A DNA stretch of 64,000 bases from Seriola aureovittata (Eukaryota > Chordata > Actinopteri > Carangiformes > Carangidae): assembly GCF_021018895.1 (NCBI RefSeq), contig NC_079377.1, positions 23,984,501 through 24,048,500 on the forward strand, read 5' to 3'. Of this stretch, positions 49,001 through 59,889 are shown piece after piece. The stretch's first letter is position 1. Every line of letters starts with the position of its first letter. Under the pieces are notes generated by a model, which worked only from the letters and a program-made list of their open reading frames with translations, was not told where the DNA came from and made no database searches. The position numbers and the translations under genes were made by a program.

Positions 49001-52000
49001 CAAGCTGGAAAAGTGATGGTTTGCTATAGACTGTGTGAATGTATTTTAAAAATGGGGTTATAAACTGAAAACTGTGAGAAGTCAAAAAAAGTTTAGCAGT
49101 TCTGCAGCTGCTCTTTCAGAACCAGATTATCCGAGATACAGTGAACATTTGGTATTCACCTCTCCGGCTGTTATCCAGACCCTGTAGTTCAAGCTGGAGC
49201 GCTCTCTTCTGCTCCTGCATGGAGCTCATGTGCCTGTTACTGCTGCTCATCAGCTCCATGTCTGCTTGAGGAGGGAGAGAAGAAGGGAGATTTAGATTGA
49301 AGTTAAACTGCTCAACCAAAGAAAACTTCTTTTGCAAAAGGTGCAAAGTGAGCATTTTTGAACTTCACTTAAACTGTACACACAATCACATAATGGTGCT
49401 CCCTTGAGCCCAGATATAATGAGTAATGGGAAGACGTTGGTTGCCATTGGCAATAGGAGCTATAGCCTTAATCTTGTGGAACTAATGAAAAGAGTCGAAA
49501 CCAAATTAAAGTATAATTTATCATTAAATGTTGAATGTTGCTAGACTTCAAAAATATATTATACTGTCTTCTAATAAACCAGTGCCATGAAAATTCTCTA
49601 CAACAATCACTACATGAGACACATGTTCTCAAAACTCCTAACTTTCTGATATCTTACTTTTTTAATTGCTAATTATTTTTACCAAACACACGAGTGGTGG
49701 TTTGTTCACAACTAGAGTGTCATTAGTGCTGCAGAGGCCAGGTGAGTTCGTTTGTGAGCTGTGCAGAATTTAGATATTGTAATAAAATGAGGTATTTTAC
49801 AGCTCAGAAGCTTTGTACAGAAACTAAATCCTGTCTTTTAGCCACTGACAGATTTTCACACGGAAGGATCGTGTTTTTTTGAGTATATTTTTTAAGCGTT
49901 TTTCCACAATGATAAATTCTTCTCTTTCCAACACCTTCCAGCTTCTTTCAGTCTGTGATCCGTGCAACATCCTATTATTAATTAAAAAGTACAGCTTTTC
50001 ATTTTCACACTCTTCAGTCGTGAATCTCATTACTGAGCTCTGATTTTCATTCGGTTTTTTTCATTCTCCACTCACCTTCAATAGATTTAAATAATATTCT
50101 TACTGAAATCATATTGACTACCTCTTCACTGTGTCAGCGATATACTGTCAACATGTCGGGGATCGTGCCCATGATTATAATTCAACTACCTACTACCACT
50201 TGTTCATCTACTTATACTCTATAATATACCAAGACTTAAATAATAATTTTGAAATGAGGAGTCAGGGCCTACATCTGCATTATATAACGTCTGTCTCCTG
50301 TGACAACAGTACAATAAACAGTGTTTTATGACCTTTGTATAATGATTCCACCTCCCTCTCCAGGTCCAGGATCTCAGTGTGTGTTTGGCTCTCGAACACT
50401 GTTTCTCTGTTCCCTCGAAGACTGAAGTCACTGTTGAACCTTGAGATCTCTTGAAGGAAGATTTCCTCTTCTTCTTTAGACTCCCTCTTTACCTTGGACT
50501 GGTATGGAAAGCAGGATCATGAGAAATGCTCACCAACAATAATGCAAATACAGATTGCGATGCCACAACGACTTCTGCTATTAGTGATATATATTTTAAT
50601 GATACAATTTTATTAAAATCTCATTCTTTAAGTGAAGGCATCGCAGTATTTCACTTTCACTTTTGTGCAGTCTCTTACATTTCCATGGGTTTGTGTATTT
50701 TCCTACCCCACAGTGCTCCCTGTGAGTGGGCTGACAACCTGGGCTTGTGTGGGCATATAATGTGATCAATGAGTGTATCCCTCAAGAGTAAAACAGCATG
50801 CTTTTTGTTAAGGGTCTCTTACTACATTAGCATGTGTCTGGGATTAACTAAGAAGTATCCTTTAGCGAGAATGACAGCTCTTTAATCAAACCGTGTTTAC
50901 ACGTCAAAAAAATGTGGTGGATAGCTTAACGTCTGTGAGTCAAATACATGAAGTCATTTCACAAACGTTTCAGCTTTGCAAATACACAGATTTGCTGCTT
51001 TTCTTTGTTTTCTATCATTGTTAATGTAATTTATTTTGATTTTGGACTGTTGGACATTTTATAGACCAATTAATCAATTAATTCCAAAAAAAAATTGAGT
51101 CTGACAGAAATATGGCACAGCTGAACTAAGAAAGTCTGCTGATATGAATGATATGCCTGATATGGTAATGTGTATCCATATTACATATAACCTTTACTAT
51201 ATGATATGTCAATATTGATTCAGGCTTCAACCTACTAGACGTTCCCAGAGATGTCTCTTCTGGCAGAGCAGCTCCTCAATTTTCTTCAACATCTGGTCTT
51301 CACATTTCTTGATCAGGTCGTGCTGCAGCCTCATCACAGACGACTGCTGCGCCTGGAGCGTAAATAAATGAGTGGGAAATTAAGATGCAACCTGAGAGAC
51401 AGATGTACAGAGAGGGAGATGCATTACTGATACTTTACATGTCAGAGAGATGTTACTGATCCCAGCGGAGGAGAAATGAGATGTGATGAAAATTCTAGGG
51501 TGGGTAGGTAGCGCAATCATTATGTATTGTATACTGTACTGTACTGGGAAATGATGAACGAAAATGACTTGTTCCTTTGACTATTTTTAAAAACAGAGGT
51601 TTCAGCACATCTATATATACCACTCACTTTCTAACTGTTCTTATTTAGTTCCCGCTGTCTTTTATTCTGTGTAATTGCGCGGTACGTCCCAACAGGAGAG
51701 AAAATTGCCACATTATATAGGAAGGTATATTCATGGAGGATGCTTTTTAAAGTTGCCTCAGGCATGATTTTCAGTGCAGCTTTCAGTCTATTACTCGAGC
51801 TGTCAAGAAGGAAATGAGTTTATTGCTTCTCATACAGTAGTGGAGGAGCTCCTGTACGTTTCCATCGAGCGGAATCAGGTTCCAAGTTTTCTAAACACTA
51901 TAATTATCTTAAGACAGCCCTGACATACTGTGAAACATTACATCATGTGAGCTGTAAACACACTGAGCTGTAAACACACCCTGTGTATCCCTATGATGTA

Positions 52001-52855
52001 AACAGTTTCAATATTCCACTGTAAGGGGTCAGAAAAGGTAAGTCTTCAGAGGAATTTAATACTCAGACAGACACAGTGTTCTATTTCATTAGATCTACTC
52101 ATTTGCTCTTTTGATCGGATGTCCACTTTTACAAGTACAGGAACAAGTTGGCAATATTTCTGAAAGGTCAACAAGCTTGCCTTTGACATCATATCTCACA
52201 CATACTAAAAGGTTTCACTAATGCTATCCGGTGGAAATTAGCCATTGATTTTACATTGGCACTTGCAATCGATCCTATGCACTGTTGATGAAACGAATGG
52301 GAAACATTAAGTATTTTAAATCATAAAGCAGATCAGCTCGTCAATATGCCAATATGCACTTCTTTACCTCATGAGTGAATGCTACTAATTCTGTATGACT
52401 CAAGGTAAAGCAATTACATCTATGTATTTTACAACAAAATAAACTTTATGTATTTATAATACAGAAAAAAAATCATAAAACATCTCTGTTTTATAAGTCT
52501 ATCCTATTGGATAAACAGTAAAATTATAAATTTCCCTCTTGACACCATGGACAATATATTAACAAAATTATTCACCAGTTCTTCATGTACAATTTTACTG
52601 ATCCTAGTGCAACAACCCGCAACACTTATCTAGATGTACTGTTCAAAGTCAAACTAAATGATATGCCATGATGCAAAAGAGTACCATGCTGTGAAAATAT
52701 CAGGTTGTTCTGAATCACCAGGAGCCTACCATCAAACGGGCAGCAGTAACATTCATCACTTATTTACGCTGGCTTACTTTGAAAGGTACTGAAATTGTTG
52801 AAAATCGACTAGAACCCCCCCAACATCATGAATTTCCCTTAGGGGATAAATAAAG

Positions 52856-52894
<39 letters not shown>

Positions 52895-53467
52895 AACAAC
52901 AAGTCTGTTAATATTTAATAAGCCATTAAACATTATAAAGGTGGCTCTAGTCACAAAATGTAATTATAATTCATCTATTAGCAACACATAAATGAGAACA
53001 ACTAGACTGTAATGTAGCCTCACCTTTTCATCAAGTTCCTCACTGGCCTTTTCATACTTTTCTGTGCCGTTCTTGATTTTCTCATTGCATCTGATGATGG
53101 CTACTTTGACTGAAACAAAAATAACTGATTAGCTAATAACCTGCCAAAGAAGACCGCAATACATTGAGCAACTTGTCACAAATCACTGTTTATAATGTGA
53201 CTTAAATATGAGCATAAGAAATACACCTTAAATTATATAAACTGAACTGTGGGTGGATAAAGAGGGGGACCCTCCCTTCTTCATTGTTTATGTTGCTAAC
53301 CCAGCTAAGTAGCATTTTAACTAGTCTTCCAATGTTAGCTACTAGCTAACGTTATAGTTTATCGTGTTAGCTTAAACGTCAGTCATACCGTCTTTGAATT
53401 TCTGTGTCTGTTCAGTCAGTTGATGTTCAGTTAGAAGGATTTGTTGAAATAGTGCGTCTAGACTCAT
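43039..53467 (-). CDS. ccdc172: Coiled-coil domain-containing protein 172 (complete, eight exons)
   Basis: Coding exons in transcript order (minus strand) are 53467-53389, 53109-53024, 51352-51236, 50498-50333, 49261-49160, 48549-48447, 43449-43362 and 43074-43039 (TAG). All acceptors are AG and all donors GT, and phases agree throughout. The total is 777 bases, 258 residues, which is the length I recall for mammalian CCDC172. The N-terminus MSLDALFQQILLTEHQ closely resembles the mammalian start MSLESLFQ..., and internal stretches (EEEEIFLQEISRFN; SQKPLTDSTCLRLRKELE) also align with it. The protein is Lys/Glu-rich, with no signal peptide and coiled coil over most of its length. In mammals it is linked to sperm flagella and binds tektin-2 (family knowledge). 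It is divergent from gfra1 and convergent with the sushi-like gene. The exon 4 donor (GTCATA) is weak. Confidence 0.93.
44224..44246. repeat. (TG)n microsatellite
   Basis: TG run within ccdc172 intron 6. Confidence 0.95.
46660..46850 (+). mobile_element. Tc1-type transposon relic in ccdc172 intron 6
   Basis: GACTGGTTTGATGAGGATGG and GGAAGAATGGTGTCCATCCC, followed by TCCAGCAGAGCTTCAGAGACTTGGAGA, match in order the C-terminal coding part of fish Tc1-like elements. The DNLNP/catalytic-Glu segment between them is degraded. It is on the strand opposite to ccdc172. Confidence 0.6.
47228..47439. mobile_element. Tc1/mariner-type MITE, 212 bp, with 26-bp TIRs and TA duplications
   Basis: The left end CACTGTTGCCCATAAAGTTG (continuing GAATAA) and the right end are inverted repeats of 26 bases with one mismatch. 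TA flanks both sides (47226-47227 and 47440-47441). The interior is non-coding A/T-rich sequence. It sits within ccdc172 intron 6. This is a complete, barely eroded non-autonomous element. Confidence 0.88.
52813..52894 (+). repeat. Fish retroelement 3' tail ending in (ATCT)n
   Basis: GAATTTCCCTTAGGGGATAAATAAAGTATCT followed by (ATCT)9-10 is the usual 3' end of teleost non-LTR elements (LINE or derived SINE). Only the tail remains; no reverse-transcriptase sequence is nearby. It lies in ccdc172 intron 2. Confidence 0.6.
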
Positions 53468-53546
53468 TTGGAGTCAATAGCTGACAAACAAGTAATCTGG
53501 AATACAAGTAACAGATACCACTGTATGTTACATTAGCTAACAGATA

Positions 53547-53561
53547 GTTACCCGCGGGAAC
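53547..53561. promoter_or_regulatory. Candidate RFX X-box in the ccdc172 promoter
   Basis: GTTACC-CGC-GGGAAC fits the RFX X-box consensus GTNRCC-N(0-3)-RGYAAC with one mismatch (G instead of Y in the second half-site). It lies 80 bases upstream of the ccdc172 ATG, where X-boxes of ciliary and flagellar genes usually sit. It matches the expected sperm-flagellar expression. This is inferred from motif and position only. Confidence 0.4.
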
Positions 53562-53604
53562 TAACCTAGTCACTCGGTAAGCTAGCTCCGCCTCTGACGC
53601 AGTT

Positions 53605-53614
53605 TGACGCGTCA
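53605..53614. promoter_or_regulatory. CRE/ATF-like palindrome TGACGCGTCA
   Basis: A perfect 10-base palindrome, preceded by a further TGACGC at 53595, lies about 140 bases upstream of the ccdc172 start in a locally CpG-rich stretch. It resembles CREB/ATF family sites (TGACGTCA) with a CG insertion at the centre. Function is not shown by the sequence. Confidence 0.25.
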
Positions 53615-56380
53615 TGCCCCACCCACGCGCTGACACGGTTGGTTTGTTTTTCCCCTCTACACACAGCAAACAAGACCAAAAGTCCTGATAAAAGTTATTT
53701 TTTGCGAAGTTACTCGTTTGAGAGAGTGGAAACGTTAACAGACGCAGTTTTGTAAAAAAAAAAAAAAAAAAAAAAAACAGTTTAAGAAAACTGCTGAAAA
53801 AATAATAGCTTGTCAGCGTAGCTAGCATTAGCTAAAATCATGCTAGCAGTAGTTATGTTTGTCGTTAGCTAGCGTGACTGTTGACTGCACCGGATGCACA
53901 ATGTGAACTGTGATTGATTTAACCCTACGTTATTAATTTAGCATTTCACCATTACTTGCAGTACGGTTAACCAACTGTATTCACTAACAGAGCACTTCCA
54001 TCAGTCTGTCCCCACTCATTGTGTTGAACTTGTATTAAGTGCTATATATCGGCACACTCAGCCTTCTCAACAGTAATCCGCTGAGACACGCTGCGTACAT
54101 TTGTCACACAATCCCCTGACTTTGAGCAATTTTGTCGTTTCACTACTGGAACAGAGAAAGCTTCTGATCCGGTGCCATGAAGCACATTACAGCGTGAAAC
54201 GTTAAATGACCCGAGGACTACATCATTCTGACATTCATTTTCAAAATTAATATCACATATTGATTGTGGCTTTTCATAAATCACCAGTCTGAGTCTCCCC
54301 CCCTGACTGCCAAGGTTCCCTTCGGAGACTTCAGAACAGCGAAGTCATCAAATTATAAGCAGACAATTAGCCCAGATAGTACTTTGAGCCTGTCGCTCAT
54401 TTGTACCCATTTTCTGTCTCTTTTCCAGTCATGCTCTGTAAAAAAGAAAAAAAAAGAGCTGCGGATATTGGCCTGTGGCATTTCCATTTAGCAAAATTGA
54501 AAGTCATTTTGAAAAGTGACTGTATCTTGCAAGATTGAGTCACTGTACCTATAATAATCACTGCTTCCTTTTCAATAAGGGATTATTCACTGACGTTCAC
54601 ATAAGCTATTTCATCCCATCTCTGAATGCACCTGCTCTCTCTGTGTATGTATAAGGGTTGATTTACTGTGGGTGGGGGTGCCAGCATCCTTGATTGATTC
54701 AGTTCAGCGTTTAATGCAGAGAGAGGTTCATTGACATAGTCTGGTCCCATGTATTTAGCCAAGTGGATTAGCCTCTGAATAGACCATATGGGCAATCAAT
54801 GAGCTATAGGAAGAGTTACAAGTCGCATGATGCATCATCCCTGTTATTATAATCATCCTCTGTTTCTTTGTTTGATTCCCAGCCATTTCACAATATACCC
54901 TATTGATCAAGCAAAACTTTTTCTTTTCTTTTTTTATCCTAACATCAAATATCTTCTGCGAGATATATAGCATTGTTTGAAATTATTCTAAATGGTGTGA
55001 GATCAGCACTTGTGACCTTTACTTTAAAACCACCAACAGATGGCGACAGTCACACAGGGTCTTATCCACTTCCCCCTGTGTGAACTGAAGGCAGGATTTC
55101 CTCAGTGCAGCGCTGTCAGGCTGCTTTAGTTGACAAGCATCACATCAACATACTCTGTAGAGACCATATTTTTTATATTACAGCCCCTGAAGTGTGTCAG
55201 TATCACACGCCATAACAACATAGTGTCTTCACAGTTTGCAGCTACTGTTGAATAACATTTTTTTTTTCTTCTTCATCCTCTAATTTTCAAATGGGATTAA
55301 CATTAAAGCAAACTGGGAGGAGCCACACACGCATGCTTGAAATACCATGAATAGGCAGTGAGTTGCGTGCAGCTGAAATATGTCCATTCATTTTGTCACT
55401 CAAGTTGAGAAGGGGATTCAGACCTAAGAAACTGCCATATAAGCTAATCCACAGGTTGCTATAATAATCATGCCGTAAAAATTCACTTGAGTCACGCTCT
55501 TTGCCCTGTCTCCCTGTCAGCGCACTAATACTGAAATGTAAAACCAATCCCCTCTCTTCTAGAGTTGATGGTGCTGCTTTATAACATATTAAATGCAACC
55601 ACATGCCCTCTGTTGTTATATAGACCGACCTATATGTGTGTTAATGAACTGGAAAAGAGACTATGTTCTTGTTTTCTTTTCTGTTTTTTTACTTTTAGGA
55701 TGTGAGCTGGAAAGTTTATTAAAAGTTTATTATTAAAAAAAAAAAAAAAATCTATAATAAACCAAAAAAGATTTGTAGTTGGTGTGCAACTCATCAGTGA
55801 CGGTTACCTTATCATGGTGCTATTCTGGGATGTACGTCCCCGGTGCTCATTAGTGAGTTAAGTGAACTTAAAGCTAATTATTTGCTTTCTGTTTTGTCAT
55901 TGTGATATTGCCATAAAAGAAAGGAGTGGGTTTTTTTCTCTGTGATAAGAAGGCCTATCTTTGTACATTTATGATAAGATTACTGTACTTTCAGTGCGAG
56001 AGGGAAGCTGGCACTCTCCTCCTGCTGAATGCGCTATAGACAGCGGCGGGGCTCCAGTTGGCTGTGCGCGCTCAGACGCACAGACGCAAACATCCCACTG
56101 GCTGGAGTTGGAGGACACTCGCCCGTTTTCGCCTCCACCGCTGCTCTGATCCCTTGTCTTTGTCTCCCCGGCGGTGAGAAGACCACCCGCACGGGAAAAG
56201 GAAAGAAAGAGAGAAAGGAGCGCTTCCTCTTTCTTTTTTTTTTTTTTAAATCTAGAGATTATTAAGAGTCAGAGAAACTGCAGAATCGGGACTGGACACT
56301 TTTGGAAGGGGAATAATTTCTCGCATGAGGCGAGCTGGATCTGTTCTGTACAGCGGAGCGCACACTGCTACGTCTTTTCA

Positions 56381-56428
56381 ATGGATTTCAAAACAGTGGA
56401 AGTACCCTGGGAATTAAACTACTGTTAA
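56381..56428 (+). CDS. Upstream ORF in the gfra1 5' leader
   Basis: A 15-codon ORF (ATG at 56381, TAA at 56426) ends 63 bases before the likely gfra1 start. The leader around it is GC-rich exonic-looking sequence. If transcription starts upstream of 56,381, this uORF would be translated first and could dampen gfra1 translation. The transcript start is not known, so this is inference. Confidence 0.35.
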   Translation: MDFKTVEVPWELNYC

Positions 56429-56491
56429 GTTGCTTTTAGGTCGCAGATTTCCTTCTAACAACGGTTTATGTTTCACATTGAGAGGAAGACG

Positions 56492-58338
56492 ATGATCCTC
56501 GCAGTATTGTATGTCCTTCTGCCTCTTTTAGGTAAGTTTTACTCGATTTATTCCCCCCGACAAGCTCTCTGTTTGATACTCATTTATCACATAGGTGAAT
56601 ATAATATTTGTGTTAAGCTTTTTTTTTTGTGAGCTGCAATAATAAGGGCGAGTCCGGCAGAGAGGCAGCGGCTGCTCACCGGGGGTTATACGGGTAACGT
56701 GTGGAGGCTACTGTCTGTACACACTATAATCCAAACTGCTCCAAAACGAAAAAGTCCGTCAGGAGCTGTCGGTGCTTCATCTAACAATACTGCGCATGAA
56801 AGCAAGTTGACACTCAGCCGTGCGTTTTCATCGGCATGATGGAACTCGTGTCGCACGAAAATAAAAGCTCATCTGTGTAATATTTGAATCCCTGAACGCG
56901 TCCTGCAAACTGCTTCGGGTTTGAATATTTGGGCACAATCAACAAGAGAGAAAAGGAACCGATAAAGAGACATTATTTAATTTTTTTTTTTTTTTTTGTA
57001 ATTTAATTATAATATAATAAATGCCACTTGTGTTTCCAGATGTGTTGTCTTACGCCGAGGAGAACCTGCGTGCTGGGGCCACCCGGCTGGACTGTGTGAG
57101 AGCCAATGAGCAGTGCCTGAAGGAGCAGGGGTGCAGCACCAAGTACCGCACGATGAGGCAGTGCGCGACCGGCGGCAAGGAGAGCAACTCCAGCATGGTG
57201 GCCGGCCTGGAGGCCAAGGACGAGTGCAGGAGCGCCATGGACGCGCTCAAGCAGAGCCCGCTGTACAACTGCCGGTGTAAAAGGGGCATGAAGAAAGAGA
57301 AGAACTGCCTGCGCATTTACTGGGGGATCTATCAGGCGTTGCAAGGTTAGTTAAGGTGTTTTTTGGTTTTTTTTGGTGGAACTTTCTCCTGTGGAGAACC
57401 AACCCAAAGATCCCTCAGCCTCTCAGCAGATCCTGATCATGTGTCTACCTCTGATGAGAGGAGACTTGTTTCCAGGCTTTTGATGGTTTTGTTTAAAGGT
57501 CTATCAGAGGATGGATCAATAACTCAGAATACATTTTTCTCAGGGTCTTTGTTTGGGTATGAGTGCTACATTTAGAGAACACTAAGCAGCTATATTTAAA
57601 GTGAAATGGACATTCCCCCATTGGTTTTTGCATCTGTTCTGGAAAGGGGTGAGATGATTAGTTGCACCGGCTCCTCCCACTACTTTATGGAGGGGGCAGC
57701 ATCAGTCCTCACCCGCCCTCCTTCCCCCTCCAGCTCTGTGACCCTCCCTACCCCTGTTACCACAAACACAAAATCTGAAAAAGTAGCACACAGCTCTGCA
57801 TGTATTAACAGTCCAATACGATCACGCACAGTCACTCAACTTTATTTCAAATTTGGCCCCTGACTCGGTTCTCAGCCGCGGTCCTGCAGAGCGGAGGCAC
57901 ATTTTGACCTCCTAAATCACTTCCCTTGAAGGTAATGGAGCGTGAAGCTCCTCGGCGCTGGCAGTGCCATCTTAAAGTGTTGATCGTTGGCGAGGGGTGG
58001 GGGGGCTTCTAGTCCCTAAACTGCATCCAGCCCCATCGCCAGCGAGTTGACTTCCAGTTGTGCAACACAGCTGACCAACCTGCCTAATCAAGCGTGTGGC
58101 TGTGTGCCAGCGTGGATATCGACTGACCCAAATAACCCATGTCACATGCAGTCCAATGTGAGGGGTGAAAGAAGATAAACAAAACAGGAGGGGGTTAAAA
58201 ATCTATCTATCTATCTGTCTATCTATCTATCTAAACATGTGGTTATCTTCCTCACAGGTAACGATTTCTTGGAAGATTCTCCATATGAACCCGTGAACAG
58301 CCGTCTATCTGACATTTTCCGCCTGGCTCCCATCATAG
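56492..58338 (+). CDS. gfra1: GDNF family receptor alpha-1, first three coding exons (partial, runs off the right edge)
   Basis: Exons 56492-56531, 57040-57345 and 58258-58338 join in phase 1 at each GT..AG junction. Exon 1 encodes a signal peptide (MILAVLYVLLPLL, continuing DVLSYA). Exon 2 encodes cysteine-rich domain 1, with eight cysteines and the near-invariant stretches LKEQ-CSTKYRT, GLEAKDECRSAM and YNCRCKRGMKKEKNCLRIYW. Exon 3 encodes the D1-D2 linker with EDSPYEPVNSRLSDIFR. These match vertebrate GFRA1, the GPI-anchored co-receptor that presents GDNF to RET. D2, D3 and the GPI signal are not in the window. An in-frame ATG at 56468 would add eight residues, but 56492 has an A at -3 and fits the mammalian start better. 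Fish have two copies, and I cannot tell a from b. Confidence 0.95.
57040..57345 (+). CDS. gfra1: gfra1 coding exon 2 (cysteine-rich domain 1)
   Basis: A 306-base exon between a TTTCCAG acceptor and a GTTAGT donor encodes residues 14-116. It is GC-rich (many third-position G/C) compared with the A/T-rich introns, a clear coding signature. An NSS sequon and eight Cys are visible. D1 is known to be less critical for GDNF binding than D2, which lies outside the window. Confidence 0.95.
58201..58232. repeat. (ATCT)n microsatellite next to the gfra1 exon 3 acceptor
   Basis: Eight tetranucleotide units with one ATCTGTCT variant. The tract ends 24 bases before the acceptor AG, so it occupies the branch-point and polypyrimidine zone. 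Confidence 0.95.
58258..58338 (+). CDS. gfra1: gfra1 coding exon 3 (D1-D2 linker)
   Basis: This 81-base exon encodes GNDFLEDSPYEP... and ends at a GTAAGG donor. An (ATCT)n microsatellite ends about 25 bases before its acceptor. The next exon, which should open D2, was not found up to 64,000. Confidence 0.92.
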
Positions 58339-58785
58339 GTAAGGCTAAAAAAAATTTTAAAAATCTGCTTTGTGGAGGCTTTCACTCCATCCCTTAGTGT
58401 TTATTTTTTTCACTGTTTCATTGGTCATCTGTCTCAGTTGAGATACGGTTAATCTCGAAGCTGTGCATGCTCTCACCGAAGGTTATCTGTGTGTCGAGTA
58501 TTTATCCTCCCTCATCCTCTCCGCTATCTGTCTTTCTCTCCCCTCGTTCTTGTCCCAGCAACATTGCATGCTGGCTGGAAGTGACCTTGCACGGGGAGCT
58601 ATAGTTCTGACTCTCATCAAGCAGTGGCTAAATGCTCTGGAGGGCTCTGTTTTGCTGGTGCATTTCGCTGCGGTTTTGAACAGCTTTCCTCTCGTGGCTG
58701 TTTCGAATCCACTTGTTGAAAAGAGTGAGTGAGAAGCTCTGTGAGCAACGTGGGAGAGAGCATGACAGGCATTTTTCTGCTCAGA

Positions 58786-58816
<31 letters not shown>

Positions 58817-59885
58817 TGTGTGTGTGTGGGAGCGATGCTGACTCAAGCCTCTAGATGGCGATGTTATTCCCTTCTTCCACATGCACTCGGCTGCTCTGTG
58901 ATCCCGTGGTTGAGACTGTTGAGGGTGTTTGAGAGCCTGACGTATGAATGTGGCGCAGTCATGTAGCTGCTTACATTTTCATTATTACACCGCAGGTGAT
59001 GATGAACGCCGTGTCAAATCAAACAGACGCACACTGCCTCCACATCTTCAAATAACAAGGCTGATGTTTTGACCCCTTTTTGATAGAGAGGAGCCTTTTG
59101 TTTCTGTTGCCTCTGTCATTTTAATCTCACAATAGGCTGGTTCGCCCTAAACCAGAGCTTCCACAGCAGGGAGGGATCATAATGTGGGTGGTGAGATGCA
59201 GATAAACAAAATCTTTGACTGGGTACTGACTTCATGACCGATTTGAGTCTAAAGAAACACCATTTGAGAAGCTTTTTGTTGTATCCCCCCTCCCTCTTGT
59301 TACTCTTTAGAAAAAGAGGAAGACTTTCAAAAGACAAAAATCCCACTGTGTCACACTGTACTACACTATATGTCTCTGGCCCTTAATTTGCCGTCCAGTC
59401 TCAGCAAGGACAAGTCACCCACAGGCCCACAGGAGTGGGAACAGACAGATTTATAGTGTCGTTCTTATAGTGAAGACAGACACTCCTTACTTGATGTCCA
59501 AATGCCTCCTTATGTTGATTGATGGCTTCGTATGTACGTAGATCTCTCTTCACAAGCAGCAGAGATCAAACATCAAACCACACTCAGCCTATCATTAAAG
59601 TACAGTTAGGGAGAGAGGGGTTTGCAACTATTGATTATTTTCACTTTTAATTAATCTGTAGGGTTTTTTTATTTATTTTTTTATTTTGCTTGATTAATTG
59701 TTTATCACATATAATCAAAAATGAGTGAAAACATGTGCATCACAATGTCTCAGAGCCCGAGGTGAAGTGAAACTGGTCTGGTTTGACCAAATATATTTCA
59801 TTTATTTTAAAATCTTGCGTTTGAGAAATTGGAATCAGCTTAATGACTCAAAGTTTTAGATTTGTAGATTATTTTCCATGGATTG
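58339..59885 (+). other. gfra1 intron 3, 5' part
   Basis: There is no coding sequence I can support here. It holds a TG microsatellite at 58,788-58,828 and otherwise unremarkable A/T-rich intron sequence up to the hAT fossil. Confidence 0.6.
58788..58828. repeat. (TG)n microsatellite
   Basis: TG run with one extra T, in gfra1 intron 3. Confidence 0.95.
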
Positions 59886-59889
59886 ATTA

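Larger units (their letters stand above)
53468..56380. other. Divergent intergenic region between ccdc172 and gfra1
   Basis: This stretch of about 2.9 kb separates the two head-to-head genes. The ccdc172 side (53,540-53,640) is CpG-rich with the X-box-like and CRE-like motifs. A poly-A tract lies at 53,755-53,777 and another at 55,736-55,750. From about 55,990 the sequence becomes GC-richer and probably holds the gfra1 transcription start and 5' UTR. I see no convincing TATA box and no further coding exon. Confidence 0.6.

Noticed and set aside
57003..57344. 113-codon minus-strand frame
   Set aside because: It is the antisense of gfra1 exon 2, whose sense reading is clearly GFRA1.
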